Shown piece after piece: positions 38,291 to 47,613 of a stretch of DNA of 64,000 nt; position 1 is the first letter of the stretch; every line of letters begins with the position of its first letter. A model generated the notes under the pieces. It had not been told where the DNA came from, ran no database searches, and worked only from the letters and a program-made list of their open reading frames with translations. The translations under genes and the position numbers were made by a program. Origin of the DNA: Rohdeia mirabilis. GTDB lineage: Bacteria; Planctomycetota; UBA1135; GCA-002686595. The DNA lies in the NCBI GenBank assembly GCA_007750655.1, contig CP036290.1, positions 1,240,001-1,304,000 on the forward strand, in the 5' to 3' direction.

Positions 38291-39033
38291 CTGCGCGCCA
38301 GCAGCGTCGCCGCGAACGCCGCCGCGGCCTCCGCCGCGGTCTCGATCCGCAGCACGTGGGGTCCGAGGCGGGCCGAACGGGTGCCCGCGGCTTCGAGGAG
38401 GGCCTCCTCGGCCGGGGACCAACCGCCCTCGGGGCCGACGAGGAGTCCAGCAGAGGGTTGACCCTCGTCTTCGGCCAGGGCGGTGGCCAGCGAGCCCGCG
38501 GCTCGCGGGTCGAGGTGGATCGCAGGGGCGGGGAGGGTGTCCGCGAGCTCCGCGAGCACGGCCTCGAGCGAGGCGGGCTCGTCGAGGACCGGCAGCCAGG
38601 CCCGCCCGCACTGCTTCAGGTGCTCCTTCATGAGCCGCTCGAGCCGCGCCCGGCGCCCGGCGCGGCGCTCGGCCCCGGTGCGCTCGGTCAGGAGCGGGCG
38701 GATGCGGGCGACCCCGTGCTGGACCAGTCGCCCCAGCATGTCCTCGCCCCGAGCGTCCTTCGGCCAGGCCACGGCCAGCTCGATGCGGGGCAGGGGGGCC
38801 CCTGGTTCGCCGGGCGCCGGTTCGTGGGTCGGGAGGGCGCCGAGGACGAGCTCGATGCTGCGGCGTTCGACGCGCTCGACGGCCAATTCGTAGCGACCGC
38901 CGGCGCCGTCCAGGGCGGGGACGCGCGCGCCTTCGCGCAGGCGCAGGACCTTCACGGCGTGGTGGAACTCGTCCTCGTCGAGTGGCACGTGGGCGCCGAC
39001 CTGTGGACGTGCGGGCGGAGCGATGAACAGCAC
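38287..39033 (-). CDS. rsmE: 16S rRNA (uracil-1498-N3)-methyltransferase RsmE
   Basis: A 248-residue SPOUT methyltransferase that methylates N3 of U1498 in 16S rRNA using S-adenosylmethionine. The N-terminal PUA-like domain includes the family's HHAVKVLRLREG. The C-terminal knot has LLVGPEGGWSPAEEALLEAAG and LGPHVLRIETAAEAA, the SAM-binding trefoil loops. QCGRAWLPVL matches the conserved QsgR/QCGR block. Length is typical. The GTG at 39033 gives the expected start MLFIAPPARPQVG; the frame continues upstream without similarity. A -10-like GCTACGCT is only 7 nt upstream. The gene is divergent from the FHA gene. Confidence 0.95.
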   Translation of the reverse strand: MLFIAPPARPQVGAHVPLDEDEFHHAVKVLRLREGARVPALDGAGGRYELAVERVERRSIELVLGALPTHEPAPGEPGAPLPRIELAVAWPKDARGEDMLGRLVQHGVARIRPLLTERTGAERRAGRRARLERLMKEHLKQCGRAWLPVLDEPASLEAVLAELADTLPAPAIHLDPRAAGSLATALAEDEGQPSAGLLVGPEGGWSPAEEALLEAAGTRSARLGPHVLRIETAAEAAAAFAATLLARS

Positions 39034-39440
39034 GCGGGCCAGCGTAGCTCCCAGGGTGCGCGAACGGAGCGCGCCCCGTGGTGAACGGCGGGGTGTGCGT
39101 GCGTGCAGGCGCCCCGGCGGACCGCTACCCTCCTGGGCCCGCCGTTCCGCGCCCTCGGCCCTCCGTTCGTAACGACGGTGTCCCCGAGGGCTACGAACAG
39201 GTGCACCGCGCGCCGCGCCGCCGCAGGTCCCCGTCGTCGCTCGACCGCGAAGCACGACCGCCGACCCTGCTCGCGCCCGCGCGGCCTCCCCATCCACGCG
39301 AACCGATCCCTCGTCGTCGCGACGGCACGAACCCGCGCAGCGAGCCTTCGCCGCACCGGGCTCCCCGTCGCCGTCACCCGGACGCTCGGCCCCGGCCGAC
39401 TCGGGTTCGCCGTCCTCCTCTCGATCCGCACCCCCCCCGC
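39034..39440. other. Long divergent intergenic region
   Basis: 407 nt between rsmE and the FHA gene that starts the pseudopilin run. It carries GCTACGCT facing rsmE (39041-39048, minus strand) and GCTACCCT facing the FHA gene (39124-39131). If the latter is the promoter, the cluster has a ~310-nt leader. I see no stable long hairpin, riboswitch signature or coding frame with a start and plausible protein. Confidence 0.5.
39041..39048 (-). promoter_or_regulatory. Candidate -10 element GCTACGCT for rsmE
   Basis: GCTACGCT on the minus strand ends 7 nt before the GTG start at 39033. This position implies a leaderless or very short 5' end. It matches the GCTAnnnT pattern. Confidence 0.4.
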
Positions 39441-41633
39441 ATGTCCCAACGCCTCGCGCTGCGCTTCCTGTCGGGCTCCCACGAGGGCGAGTCCTTCCCC
39501 ATCACCGGTGGGGGCCTCACGATCGGCCGGCGTCCTGCGAACGACGTCGCGCTCGACGACGGTTCCGTCTCGGGTGCCCACGCGAAGCTGACCGTCGAGG
39601 ACGGCGATCTGTGGGTCGAGGACCTCGGCAGCACCAACGGCACGCGCGTCGGCGGTCGCAAGGTCGAGCGCATGTCGCTGCTCGCCGGCGACGAGCTGAG
39701 CTTCGGTTCCGTGCGCGCGCGCGTCGTCGAGGAGGAAGTGTCGAGTGCACCCGCCCCCGCGAGCGCGTCCCCGTTCTTCGAGGACGACGACGAGATCAGC
39801 CTCGAGGAACCCGACGACGTGCCCGCGGCCGCGCCGTCGATGCCCGCGCGTTCGGCCTCCGAACCCGCGCCGTCGATGCCGTCCGCCGCTGCTGCGCCCG
39901 CGCCGCGACCCGCACCGCAGTCGGCACCGGCCGCGCGCGCGCCGCGACCCGCGCCGGTCGCGCCCGCGCTCGAACTCGACGACGACGACGGCACGATCGA
40001 GGCCGATCTCGACGCTTTCGATCGACGCCAGAAGGGCTCCAAGGCCGTGACCCTCGCGGTCGTCGCCGTGCTCGTCATCGGCGCCGGTGTCGGCGGTTGG
40101 CTCGCCTTCGGACAGGGCGGCGGATCCGACGAGGACGACCAGCAGGTCGTCGCGGTCCCCGCGATCGAAGGCAATCTCCTCGGTGCGGACTTCTCGTTCG
40201 AACAGCCCGTCTCCGCGGCCGCCTGGGAGTCGTTCGGCGAAGCGCCGGCGGTCCTGTCGCGCGGTCGCGGCGGCGCGCTCAGCGGACGCAGCGGTCTCTA
40301 CGGCTCCTTCGGCAGCGAAGCGGGGACGGAGGTCGAGGCCGGACAGGTCGACTGGGCGGCCGAGATGAGCGAGCGCGTGCGCGTGCGCGTTGGACAGGTG
40401 TTGACCGGGACCGCGGACTTCGCGGTCGAGGGCGACGGCTGGGTCCGCGCCGGGATCCTGTTCGAGACCGACGCCGGAGTCGACGGCCGCGGCAACGTGC
40501 TGTGGGGGCCGCCCGGGCGCGGTGCCGATGGTTCGGTCGCGACGGCTGCGATGGTCCCCACCGGTGTCACCGGTGCGCGCCTCGTGCTCGCGGCCGGCGG
40601 GAACGCGACCGTTTCGATCGACGACGCAGCGGTGGTGCTCGGCGCCGAACTGCCCGGACCGGGCGAGGTCGGTGAACTCGAGGTCGCGACCACGGGACCG
40701 GCGGCGAGCGCCGGAACGGTCGTGCTCGCGCGCAGCGATCGCGCGCTCGTCGTCGTGCGCGCCGCCCGCGACGCCAGCGCACATGCGGCCGGCCACGTGC
40801 TGGCCGTGGAACGAGCGAGCGATGGTGCTCCGCGCATCGCGCTGCGCCTCGGCGCCGCGCGCGGTGCGACCGAACGCCGCCTGCACCTCGAGATTCCGGC
40901 CGCGACCGGTGACGTCGCGCGCCGCATCGCCGTCGTCGCGGGCGGCGACTACCGCGCCTTCGGGGCGGAGTTCGAGGTCGAGGACGCGACGCAACTGCTC
41001 GTGGGGCGCGGGCTCGAACTCGTGCGCTTCGAGTTCGACGCACCCGTGACCGTACGCGGGCGTCGCGACGAGTTCGGGGCCCTCGTGGACGTCCAACTCG
41101 GAGCGCTCGAGAGCGTCGGCGTCCAACTCGCGTTCACCGCCGAGCGCGGTGAAGCGGCCACGCTCGCGGCCGCCACACGCCGCGCCGGCAAGGAAGGACG
41201 ACTCGGCGACGCGCTCGCCGGGTGGGAGCAGGTGCTGTCGCGCTTCGGCTTCCAGGACGACCTCGTCGACGAGGCCGAGGCCACGGTCGGTTCGCTGACC
41301 ACCCAGGGCCGCCAGGAACTGGACGCTCTGACCCAGGACGTGGTCCGCGCCGCGTTCTTCGCGCTCCCGGGCGTCTACGACGAGTGCGCCGCGCGCGCCC
41401 GCGACCTGCGCGACCGCTACACGGCGGCGAGCGGTGCGACCAACCCCGTGCGCGAGGGTGCGAACGAACTGCTCGAGCGCATCGCGAGCGAACGCACCGC
41501 ACTGGTCGAGGCCATCGACGCGACCGAACCGGATCGCTCGAGCGCGATCCTGGAGTTCCTGAATCGCACCGGCCAGGAACCGCTCGTCGAGCGACTGACC
41601 TCCGACGCCGCACCCGGGAGCGACGGCCGCTGA
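39441..41633 (+). CDS. FHA-domain membrane protein with an extracytoplasmic lectin-like region
   Basis: A 730-residue protein. Residues 1-98 are an FHA phosphothreonine-binding domain (GGLTIGRRPANDVALDDGSVSGAHAKL, LWVEDLGSTNGTRVGGRKV, shown here in pieces). An acidic/Pro/Ala linker follows, then one membrane segment near 195-218 (VTLAVVAVLVIGAGVGGWLA). Outside the membrane, ~240-420 resembles a carbohydrate-binding jelly-roll (LLGADFSFEQP, WVRAGILFET, NATVSIDDAAV). A further beta region and a helical C terminus (VEQVLSRFGFQDDLVDEAEATV) complete it. FHA proteins are frequent partners of secretion and pilus machines. It heads the pseudopilin run, with 114 nt before the PilM-like gene. It could couple Ser/Thr phosphorylation to the machine (inference). 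Confidence 0.82.
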   Translation: MSQRLALRFLSGSHEGESFPITGGGLTIGRRPANDVALDDGSVSGAHAKLTVEDGDLWVEDLGSTNGTRVGGRKVERMSLLAGDELSFGSVRARVVEEEVSSAPAPASASPFFEDDDEISLEEPDDVPAAAPSMPARSASEPAPSMPSAAAAPAPRPAPQSAPAARAPRPAPVAPALELDDDDGTIEADLDAFDRRQKGSKAVTLAVVAVLVIGAGVGGWLAFGQGGGSDEDDQQVVAVPAIEGNLLGADFSFEQPVSAAAWESFGEAPAVLSRGRGGALSGRSGLYGSFGSEAGTEVEAGQVDWAAEMSERVRVRVGQVLTGTADFAVEGDGWVRAGILFETDAGVDGRGNVLWGPPGRGADGSVATAAMVPTGVTGARLVLAAGGNATVSIDDAAVVLGAELPGPGEVGELEVATTGPAASAGTVVLARSDRALVVVRAARDASAHAAGHVLAVERASDGAPRIALRLGAARGATERRLHLEIPAATGDVARRIAVVAGGDYRAFGAEFEVEDATQLLVGRGLELVRFEFDAPVTVRGRRDEFGALVDVQLGALESVGVQLAFTAERGEAATLAAATRRAGKEGRLGDALAGWEQVLSRFGFQDDLVDEAEATVGSLTTQGRQELDALTQDVVRAAFFALPGVYDECAARARDLRDRYTAASGATNPVREGANELLERIASERTALVEAIDATEPDRSSAILEFLNRTGQEPLVERLTSDAAPGSDGR

Positions 41634-41747
41634 GTCGGTCGCGGAGCTCGTGCAGACGAGCGCCGCACCCGTTCGACGTCCCGCGCACGACCGCCCAGCG
41701 CACCGACGCCCACCGCGTCACCGCGAACCCCTCTCGAACCTCTACGC

Positions 41748-43400
41748 ATGCCCCGCTCCGTCACAGGCGTCGACGTCAACGCATCGGCCGCCGTCCTTCT
41801 CCGCGGCTCCGTCAAGGGCAACACCTTTGCGGTCACCGACTACGCGTACCAGGCCCTCGACGTGGCCGACACGAACGCGGCCTGGGACGCCGCCGAGGCG
41901 AGTTTCGCACCCAAGGACGCGCGCGTCGGTGTGACGGGTCGGGACGTGAACGTGCGCTACGTGCGCGTCCCGCGCCTACCCGACTGGCAGCTGAAGAAGC
42001 TGATGCGCTTCGAGGTCGAGGAAGTGGGGGGGGCGGCCGAGAACGCCGTCGCCGCCGACTTCAACGTGCTGCCCGAGATTCCCGAGGTCGAGGGCGAGGA
42101 CATCGTGCTGCTCGCCATGGCGCGCGAGACGCTGCTCGAGCACCAGCACGAGTCGTTGGGTGCGCTCGGTGGAACGCTCGACGCCTTCACGCCCAACTCG
42201 ATCGCGCTCTACAACGCGTGGCTGCGCTTCGGTGTGGTCCTGGACGACACGGTGCTCGTCGCGAACATCGGAGCGCACGACGTCGACGTGATCGTGGTGC
42301 GCGGAACCGATCTCCTGTTCGCGCGCAACCTCTCCGGCGGCGCGCGCCTGATCGAGCAGGCGATCGCGGACCGCCTCGGGATCGACCTCGCGCGCGCCGC
42401 GAAGGTGCGCCGCCAACTGGTGGACCTGACGCCCGGAGCCTCGTTCGCCGACCAGAACGCCGAGCGCGCCAGTCGCGCCGCCAGCGCACCCGCCGGTCAG
42501 ATCGCGAGTCTCTTGCAGACGGCCGTCTCGTTCGCGAAGAGCCAGATCCGGCTGCAGACCCTGCGCCTGGACCGTGTGCTCGTCTGTGGCGACGGCGCCC
42601 ACGTGCGCGGCTTCGAGCAGTACCTGGCCTCCGTGATGGGCACGAAGGTCGAGGTCTTCGACCCCTTCACCGTGGTCGACACGGGCAAGCTCGATCCCAA
42701 GGACGCGGCGCTGCTCGAGAAGCACCGCTCGGCCTCCGTCGTGGCCCTGGGCCTCGCGACCGCCGGTTCCGATCCGGACGCCTACGGGATCGACATCCTG
42801 CCGGTGGCCGTGCACAAGAAGCGCGAGTTCACGCGCGGCACGTTGTTCCTGATCCTGGCGGCCGTGTTGGCGGTCGGCTTCCTCGGGCTGCGGTACACGA
42901 CACTCTCGACCCAGGCCGAACAGGCGGCGTCGCGGGCGACGACTCTGAACGGTCAGGTGCGGCGTCTCGAGCGCGACGACGCGGCGGCCGAGAAGCTGCT
43001 CGTGCGCAACGCGGAGCTGGCCGAACTCGGACGCGAGCTGCGTTCGGTGGCGGGCGCCGGGCGCCAGCTCGACGCTGTGCTGACGGCACTCGACGGGCTG
43101 CTGCCGCGCGGCTTCTCGATCACCCGCCTCACGAACCAGGTGACGACCGAGGAAGAACTCGGCATCACGAAGGCCGCACCCGCGCCGGTCCTCTTCATCG
43201 AGGGCGAGGCGGAAGAGGGCGTCGAGCCCAACAACGTCGTCTTCCAGCGCTTCGTCGAGGATCTCGAGGCCGCGCTGCCCGGCTACGCGGTCCTCGCGAG
43301 CATGGGGTCGATGTTCCGCACGTTCGAACTGACCGTCACGGCCTTCGCCGACCTGCCCGAGCCCGACGTCACCGAGTCCGACGAGGAGATCGGGGGCTGA
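41748..43400 (+). CDS. PilM-PilN fusion (GspL-like) assembly protein
   Basis: A 550-residue inner-membrane protein joining two parts that are usually separate in type IV pilus systems. Residues 1-345 are a PilM/actin-like ATPase fold (GVDVNASAAVLLRG, VLVANIGAHDVDVIVVRG, VLVCGDGAHVRGFEQYL). A membrane segment at about 362-382 (GTLFLILAAVLAVGFLGLRY) leads into a coiled coil and a PilN-like ferredoxin fold (LDAVLTALDGLLPRGFSITRL). This combination equals GspL of type II secretion. It forms the inner-membrane ring with the next gene product. ATG 41748; the next gene follows after 14 nt. The phosphate-binding loops look intact, but ATPase activity cannot be judged. Confidence 0.87.
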   Translation: MPRSVTGVDVNASAAVLLRGSVKGNTFAVTDYAYQALDVADTNAAWDAAEASFAPKDARVGVTGRDVNVRYVRVPRLPDWQLKKLMRFEVEEVGGAAENAVAADFNVLPEIPEVEGEDIVLLAMARETLLEHQHESLGALGGTLDAFTPNSIALYNAWLRFGVVLDDTVLVANIGAHDVDVIVVRGTDLLFARNLSGGARLIEQAIADRLGIDLARAAKVRRQLVDLTPGASFADQNAERASRAASAPAGQIASLLQTAVSFAKSQIRLQTLRLDRVLVCGDGAHVRGFEQYLASVMGTKVEVFDPFTVVDTGKLDPKDAALLEKHRSASVVALGLATAGSDPDAYGIDILPVAVHKKREFTRGTLFLILAAVLAVGFLGLRYTTLSTQAEQAASRATTLNGQVRRLERDDAAAEKLLVRNAELAELGRELRSVAGAGRQLDAVLTALDGLLPRGFSITRLTNQVTTEEELGITKAAPAPVLFIEGEAEEGVEPNNVVFQRFVEDLEAALPGYAVLASMGSMFRTFELTVTAFADLPEPDVTESDEEIGG

Positions 43401-43414
43401 GCCCACAACGAAAC

Positions 43415-44197
43415 ATGGATCTCGAAGAGTACTGGCAGGAGAACAAGCGCTTCCTGGCGCAGGTGGGCATCGGCCTCGTCGTGTTCCTCGTCGGCCTGGG
43501 CGTCATCGGCGCCACGGTCGGTGACGCGAAGCGCGCAGCCGACTCCGACGTCGCCGTGGCCGAGCGCAAGCTCAAGCAGCCCTACTACGGCGCGAACGAG
43601 AGGAGCCTCGCGCAGGAGGACCACGACGCGCTCGTCGCTTCGATCGAAGCACTGCGCTCTCAGGTCGCGTTCGTCCCGCGGCCCGAGTTCCGCAGCGCGG
43701 ACGCGAGCGACCTCGACACGAACCACTACCTCGACGTCGCGAGCCGCGTGCGCGCGGAGCTGATGCCGCTCGCGAGCCGCCGCAACGTCGATCTCGAGCC
43801 GACCCTCGGCCTGCCCGAGCAGTCGCCGACCCGCGCCGACGAGATCGAGCGCTACCTCGACGCGCTCGACGTGATCGAGCGGGTCGTGCGCGCCGCCATC
43901 GAAGTGCGCGTGGCCAAGGTCGACTCGATCAAGGTGCGCCTCGACCCGGGCCTGCGCGGACGCAAGGGAACGGGCACGATCGAGCGCTCGCGGATCGCGT
44001 TCGAGATCCACGGCGACGACCTCGCGCTGCAGCGCTTGATCGCCTCGACCCAGGAAGCCGCCCCCCAGAGCCTCGTGCTCGACGAGGTGATCATGCGACG
44101 CTCCCGTCAGGACCCCGAACTGGTGGTCCTCGAGCTCGGCGTGCTCATCGCCCGCGTGAACGCCCGCATCACCGACGACGAGGAGGACTCGCTGTGA
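43415..44197 (+). CDS. PilO/GspM-like inner-membrane protein
   Basis: A 260-residue protein with a short cytoplasmic N terminus (MDLEEYWQENKRF), one membrane segment (LAQVGIGLVVFLVGLGVIGATVG, ends approximate), a long helical/coiled-coil stretch and a C-terminal ferredoxin-like fold (IAFEIHGDDLALQRLIAST, QSLVLDEVIM, LGVLIARVN). This is the plan of PilO/GspM, the partner of PilN/GspL in the alignment complex. Sequence identity to known members is not obvious, so the call rests on layout, size and position between the PilM-PilN fusion and the pseudopilin genes. The stop overlaps the next GTG by 4 bp. Confidence 0.75.
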   Translation: MDLEEYWQENKRFLAQVGIGLVVFLVGLGVIGATVGDAKRAADSDVAVAERKLKQPYYGANERSLAQEDHDALVASIEALRSQVAFVPRPEFRSADASDLDTNHYLDVASRVRAELMPLASRRNVDLEPTLGLPEQSPTRADEIERYLDALDVIERVVRAAIEVRVAKVDSIKVRLDPGLRGRKGTGTIERSRIAFEIHGDDLALQRLIASTQEAAPQSLVLDEVIMRRSRQDPELVVLELGVLIARVNARITDDEEDSL

Positions 44198-46932
44198 AAC
44201 TGCGCCAGGAACAGATCGTCTTCGCCGTCGCGCTCCTGATCGTCGGCGGCATGTACGTCTCGGGCTCGAAGGGTCCCGAGAAGTCGAAGCGCCCCGATCG
44301 CGGCGTGGACAAGGAACTGGTCCGCTACGACGCGCCCGCCTTGCTCGCGGAGGCCGCGGAGGAACCGCTGACCCAGGAGTTGTTCTCGCCGCCGCGCGAC
44401 AGCCGTCCGCTGCCGCCGCTCGGCTTCGTCGAGCCGCCGCTACCCGACCTGCTCGCGCTCGCGCCGCCGCCCGCCACCGGGCTCGCGCCCTCGGCCTTCG
44501 GTCGACTCCTGCGCACGGCCGTCCAACGCGGCACGCGCTTCGACCTGTTCGACGACTTCGACGTCCAGGGCGCGGTTCCCGGCGGTCTCGACGAGGACTC
44601 CGACTTCGCCGACGTGGAGATCGGCGACGGCATCGATCCCGACCAGCTCGAGTCCGAGGAACGGCGCCAGCTCGAGACCCTGTACCGCCAGCTCTACGAC
44701 GTCCTGGAACTGACGGACTTCGGCACTACCTACGGGCGGATGGCCAACGAGGATCCCTACGGGCTGCGCGACCAGGCGCGGGCCAACGAGCCGATCCAGT
44801 TCGTCGAGGTGGTGGCGTCGAGCGGGCAGGACCGCTACCCGGGCCAACCGCCGGTCACGTTCGAACGCGCGCGCGTGCGCGACTTCTCGCTGGCGCAGAC
44901 GCCGGAGAACGAGGTTCGTCAGGCCTTCCACGACCTGCCCGAGGTCGCGAGTCCCGCCACCTGGCGCGACATGATCGAGTTGGCCGAACGCTGCGTCGAG
45001 CTCAAGTACGAGTTCGACGGGGCGCTCGACATGGCGCGCGAACTGTACGAGCGCGTCGCCGTCTTCCGCCCCGAGGAGCCCGAGCCGATCCTCGGTCTCG
45101 TGCGCGTCCACGAGGCGGCCTTCGACTTCGAGGCCGCCTTCGCCGAGGCCGAGCGCGCCGTCGAGAAGTTCGGGTTCCGTCCCGAGCCGCTGGTGGCGCT
45201 CGCGCGACTCGAACGCACGTTCCTGATGGACGACTCGGCCGAGGCGCGACTGCGCGAAGCCGTCCGCGTCGAGCGCGGTACCTGGGTCGCGAGTGCGGCA
45301 CTGGGTGAACTGCTCGTGGACACCGGCCGCTACGCGGAGGCGATCGAACATCTGGCGCGCGCGTTCGAGCGCCTGCCCACCGACGTCGGGGTCCGGCGCC
45401 AGCGCGATCGCGTGCGCGGCCTGTACGCCACCGCGATGCTGGGCGCCGGTCGTGTGACCGACGCGGCGCCGATGTTCGCGGCCATGCTCAACGCCGATGG
45501 CGAGGACCAACGCGGCATGGCGGGTCTCATCGCCTGCGAACTGCTCGGCGCCGAGATCGACGACAGCAACCTGCCCGAGTGGGCGGCCGATCCGTCGGCC
45601 GCGGCGTTCGGTCCGCGGGACCTGCGTTTCGAGGTCCTCGTCAATCGCGGCCTGGCCGCCATCGCCGAGCGCAACCTCGAAGCGGGTCTGCGCGACCTCC
45701 AACTGGCGCGCCGCGCCGATCCTCTGCACGAGGTCGCCGCGTTGCGCGGACTGGCGTGGCTGGCCGAGAACGCCGGACTCGTGGGCCGCTCGCTCGAACT
45801 GACCGAACTGGCCCTCGAGACCCGACCGGGCGACGTGTGGTGCCTGTTGCACCGCGGTCGACTGCTGCTCGAGAGCGAGGACTACGAGGGCGCCGAAGCC
45901 TCGCTGCGAGCCGCGCTGGAGCAGGACGCCGAACTGGGCGACGCGCTGGCGCTGCTCGGTTGGCTCGGGACCCTGCGCTCGCGCTTCGACGAGGCCGAGC
46001 TGTACTACGAGCGGGCGATCCAACTGGCGGAGCGCGCCCGCGAGGTGCGGCCCGACCTGTGGCTGCGCCGCGGCATCAACCACATCCAGTCCGGTGCGGT
46101 GCTCGAGGCGCGCGACGCCCTGCAGACCGCGCTCGAGCTCGATCCCGAGAACGCGATCGCGATGGGCGTGCGCGCCTGGTGCGAGTACCTGCTCGGTGAC
46201 GCCGAGGAAGCCGTCATCCGCCTGCGTCAGATGGACGATCGACTGCGCTCCGCGAGCGACGACGATCCCCGCCGCGAGTGGGCGCGTCAGCAGATCGAGC
46301 GCATCACCGAGCACCTGACGAAGGTGGTCTGGATCGACGGCTTCGAGTACTCGACCGTCGGTCTGAACAACTGGTTCGCGAACGAGGTCGCCGGCCCGAC
46401 CGCGCGCCTGGCCGACGGCGTCCTGCGCCTCGAAGGCACGTTCGACTCGTCGGGTGAGGTGCGCTACTACCAGGAGATCTCCTCGGCGCGTTTCGTCGCG
46501 TTCGAGGCGGATCTGTGGGTCTCGGCCGTGACCAACGGACGGGCCGGCATCTTCGTCGCGCGCGAGAACGCCCGCGGTCGCGACGAGCGTCAGACGCTCG
46601 GTCGCGTCAACGTGGCGCGCAGCCGCGACGGTGTGGCTCAGGTGCTCGCCGACCAGTCCGGACGCCCCGAGCGCGGCTGGACGGACCTGCCCGAGTCGGT
46701 CGTGCCCTTCGCGCCCGACACCTGGCATCGCCTGCGCATCGAGACCGACGGCGAGGGCTCGGACGCGACGCTCAACGTCTTCATCGACGGCCTGCCGGTC
46801 ATCGAGAACGAGCGCTTCTCGGGCTTCGGCCGCGCCAACAACCTGGTCCTGGGCGTCTTCGTCGAGGGCGACACCGGTCGTCAGGCGGACGTCCGACTCG
46901 ACAACGTCGAGATCACCAAGCGCAACCAGTGA
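44194..46932 (+). CDS. Anchored TPR protein with a C-terminal lectin-like domain
   Basis: A 912-residue protein. An N-terminal hydrophobic anchor (IVFAVALLIVGGMYVSG) leads to a proline-rich acidic region. From about residue 230 to 700 there are ten or more TPR-like helix pairs (e.g. MARELYERVAVFRPEEPEPI, ALQTALELDPENAIAMGV). The last ~200 residues are a beta-sandwich of the LamG/ConA or 3-keto-disaccharide-hydrolase type (VVWIDGFEYSTVGLNNWF, WHRLRIETDGEGSDATLNVF). It should project into the periplasm. TPR proteins such as PilF assist pilus assembly, but the lectin-like tail is unusual. Translation is coupled to the gene before (GTGA), and the next prepilin gene follows closely. Confidence 0.85.
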   Translation: MKLRQEQIVFAVALLIVGGMYVSGSKGPEKSKRPDRGVDKELVRYDAPALLAEAAEEPLTQELFSPPRDSRPLPPLGFVEPPLPDLLALAPPPATGLAPSAFGRLLRTAVQRGTRFDLFDDFDVQGAVPGGLDEDSDFADVEIGDGIDPDQLESEERRQLETLYRQLYDVLELTDFGTTYGRMANEDPYGLRDQARANEPIQFVEVVASSGQDRYPGQPPVTFERARVRDFSLAQTPENEVRQAFHDLPEVASPATWRDMIELAERCVELKYEFDGALDMARELYERVAVFRPEEPEPILGLVRVHEAAFDFEAAFAEAERAVEKFGFRPEPLVALARLERTFLMDDSAEARLREAVRVERGTWVASAALGELLVDTGRYAEAIEHLARAFERLPTDVGVRRQRDRVRGLYATAMLGAGRVTDAAPMFAAMLNADGEDQRGMAGLIACELLGAEIDDSNLPEWAADPSAAAFGPRDLRFEVLVNRGLAAIAERNLEAGLRDLQLARRADPLHEVAALRGLAWLAENAGLVGRSLELTELALETRPGDVWCLLHRGRLLLESEDYEGAEASLRAALEQDAELGDALALLGWLGTLRSRFDEAELYYERAIQLAERAREVRPDLWLRRGINHIQSGAVLEARDALQTALELDPENAIAMGVRAWCEYLLGDAEEAVIRLRQMDDRLRSASDDDPRREWARQQIERITEHLTKVVWIDGFEYSTVGLNNWFANEVAGPTARLADGVLRLEGTFDSSGEVRYYQEISSARFVAFEADLWVSAVTNGRAGIFVARENARGRDERQTLGRVNVARSRDGVAQVLADQSGRPERGWTDLPESVVPFAPDTWHRLRIETDGEGSDATLNVFIDGLPVIENERFSGFGRANNLVLGVFVEGDTGRQADVRLDNVEITKRNQ

Positions 46933-46958
46933 ACGCGACCAACCACAGCACACGCACG

Positions 46959-47597
46959 ATGTCCATTCGACCCCGCCCGGCCGCGGTCCGACGCGGCGGC
47001 TTCACGTTGCTCGAGCTGCTCGCCGTCATGGTGGTGCTGGGGATCCTCGTGGCGTTCCTCGTGCCGAACCTGCTCTCCACCCAGGAGACGGCGGAGATCA
47101 AGGCCACCGAGGTGCGGCTGACGCAGATCGCGACGGCGATCGACTCGTTCGAGCGCGAGCGCGGCACCTATCCGCCGTCCTCGTTCCTGCCCGAGTGGGG
47201 GGTGGCACCCAACGATCTGAACGTCGGGATCGAGTGCCTCGTGCTGAGCCTGTGGTCGAACAACTGGGAGGCCGGCGGCCAGCTGTCGGCGGACGACCTG
47301 GTCAACACGGACGGCGACCGCAGCGCCGGAGCGATCAGCGATCTGCCCAACTCGCAGCTGCTCGAGTTCGTGGACTCCTGGGAGAACCCGATCGCCTACA
47401 TCCAGAACTCGGACTACGGCACCGAACACCGCTACCTGGCCTACGACGACGAGGGGCTCGAGAACCCCAACGTCGTGACGGCGCGGCGCAACGAGGCCAC
47501 GGGCCGCTACGCCAACCACGCCAAGTACCAGCTGATCTCGGCCGGCCCCGACGGCACGTTCGAGACCGAGGACGACATCTACTACCCGTCCAAGTGA
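46959..47597 (+). CDS. gspG: Type II secretion major pseudopilin GspG-like
   Basis: A 212-residue prepilin. A short basic leader ends at RRGG, followed by FTLLELLAVMVVLGILVAFL; the cleavage glycine and Glu5 are canonical. The globular part has the GspG hallmarks: TQIATAIDSFERERGTYPP, then DSWENPIAYIQ, and near the C terminus YQLISAGPDGTFETEDDIYY, the calcium-loop region. An insertion (~60 residues, LNVGIECLVLSLWSNNWEAGG) makes it longer than the usual 145. ATG 46959 gives a 21-residue leader. A GTG at 46929 overlapping the previous stop is also possible. It is the main subunit of the pseudopilus and the first of five prepilin-like genes. Confidence 0.92.
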   Translation: MSIRPRPAAVRRGGFTLLELLAVMVVLGILVAFLVPNLLSTQETAEIKATEVRLTQIATAIDSFERERGTYPPSSFLPEWGVAPNDLNVGIECLVLSLWSNNWEAGGQLSADDLVNTDGDRSAGAISDLPNSQLLEFVDSWENPIAYIQNSDYGTEHRYLAYDDEGLENPNVVTARRNEATGRYANHAKYQLISAGPDGTFETEDDIYYPSK

Positions 47598-47613
47598 CGG
47601 AGCCGTCCGAACG

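Noticed and set aside
46929-46958. GTG 46929 as the gspG start
   Set aside because: It overlaps the previous stop in the way other genes here do, but it would give an unusually long leader of 31 residues. ATG 46959 gives a leader length closer to known prepilins. It remains possible.
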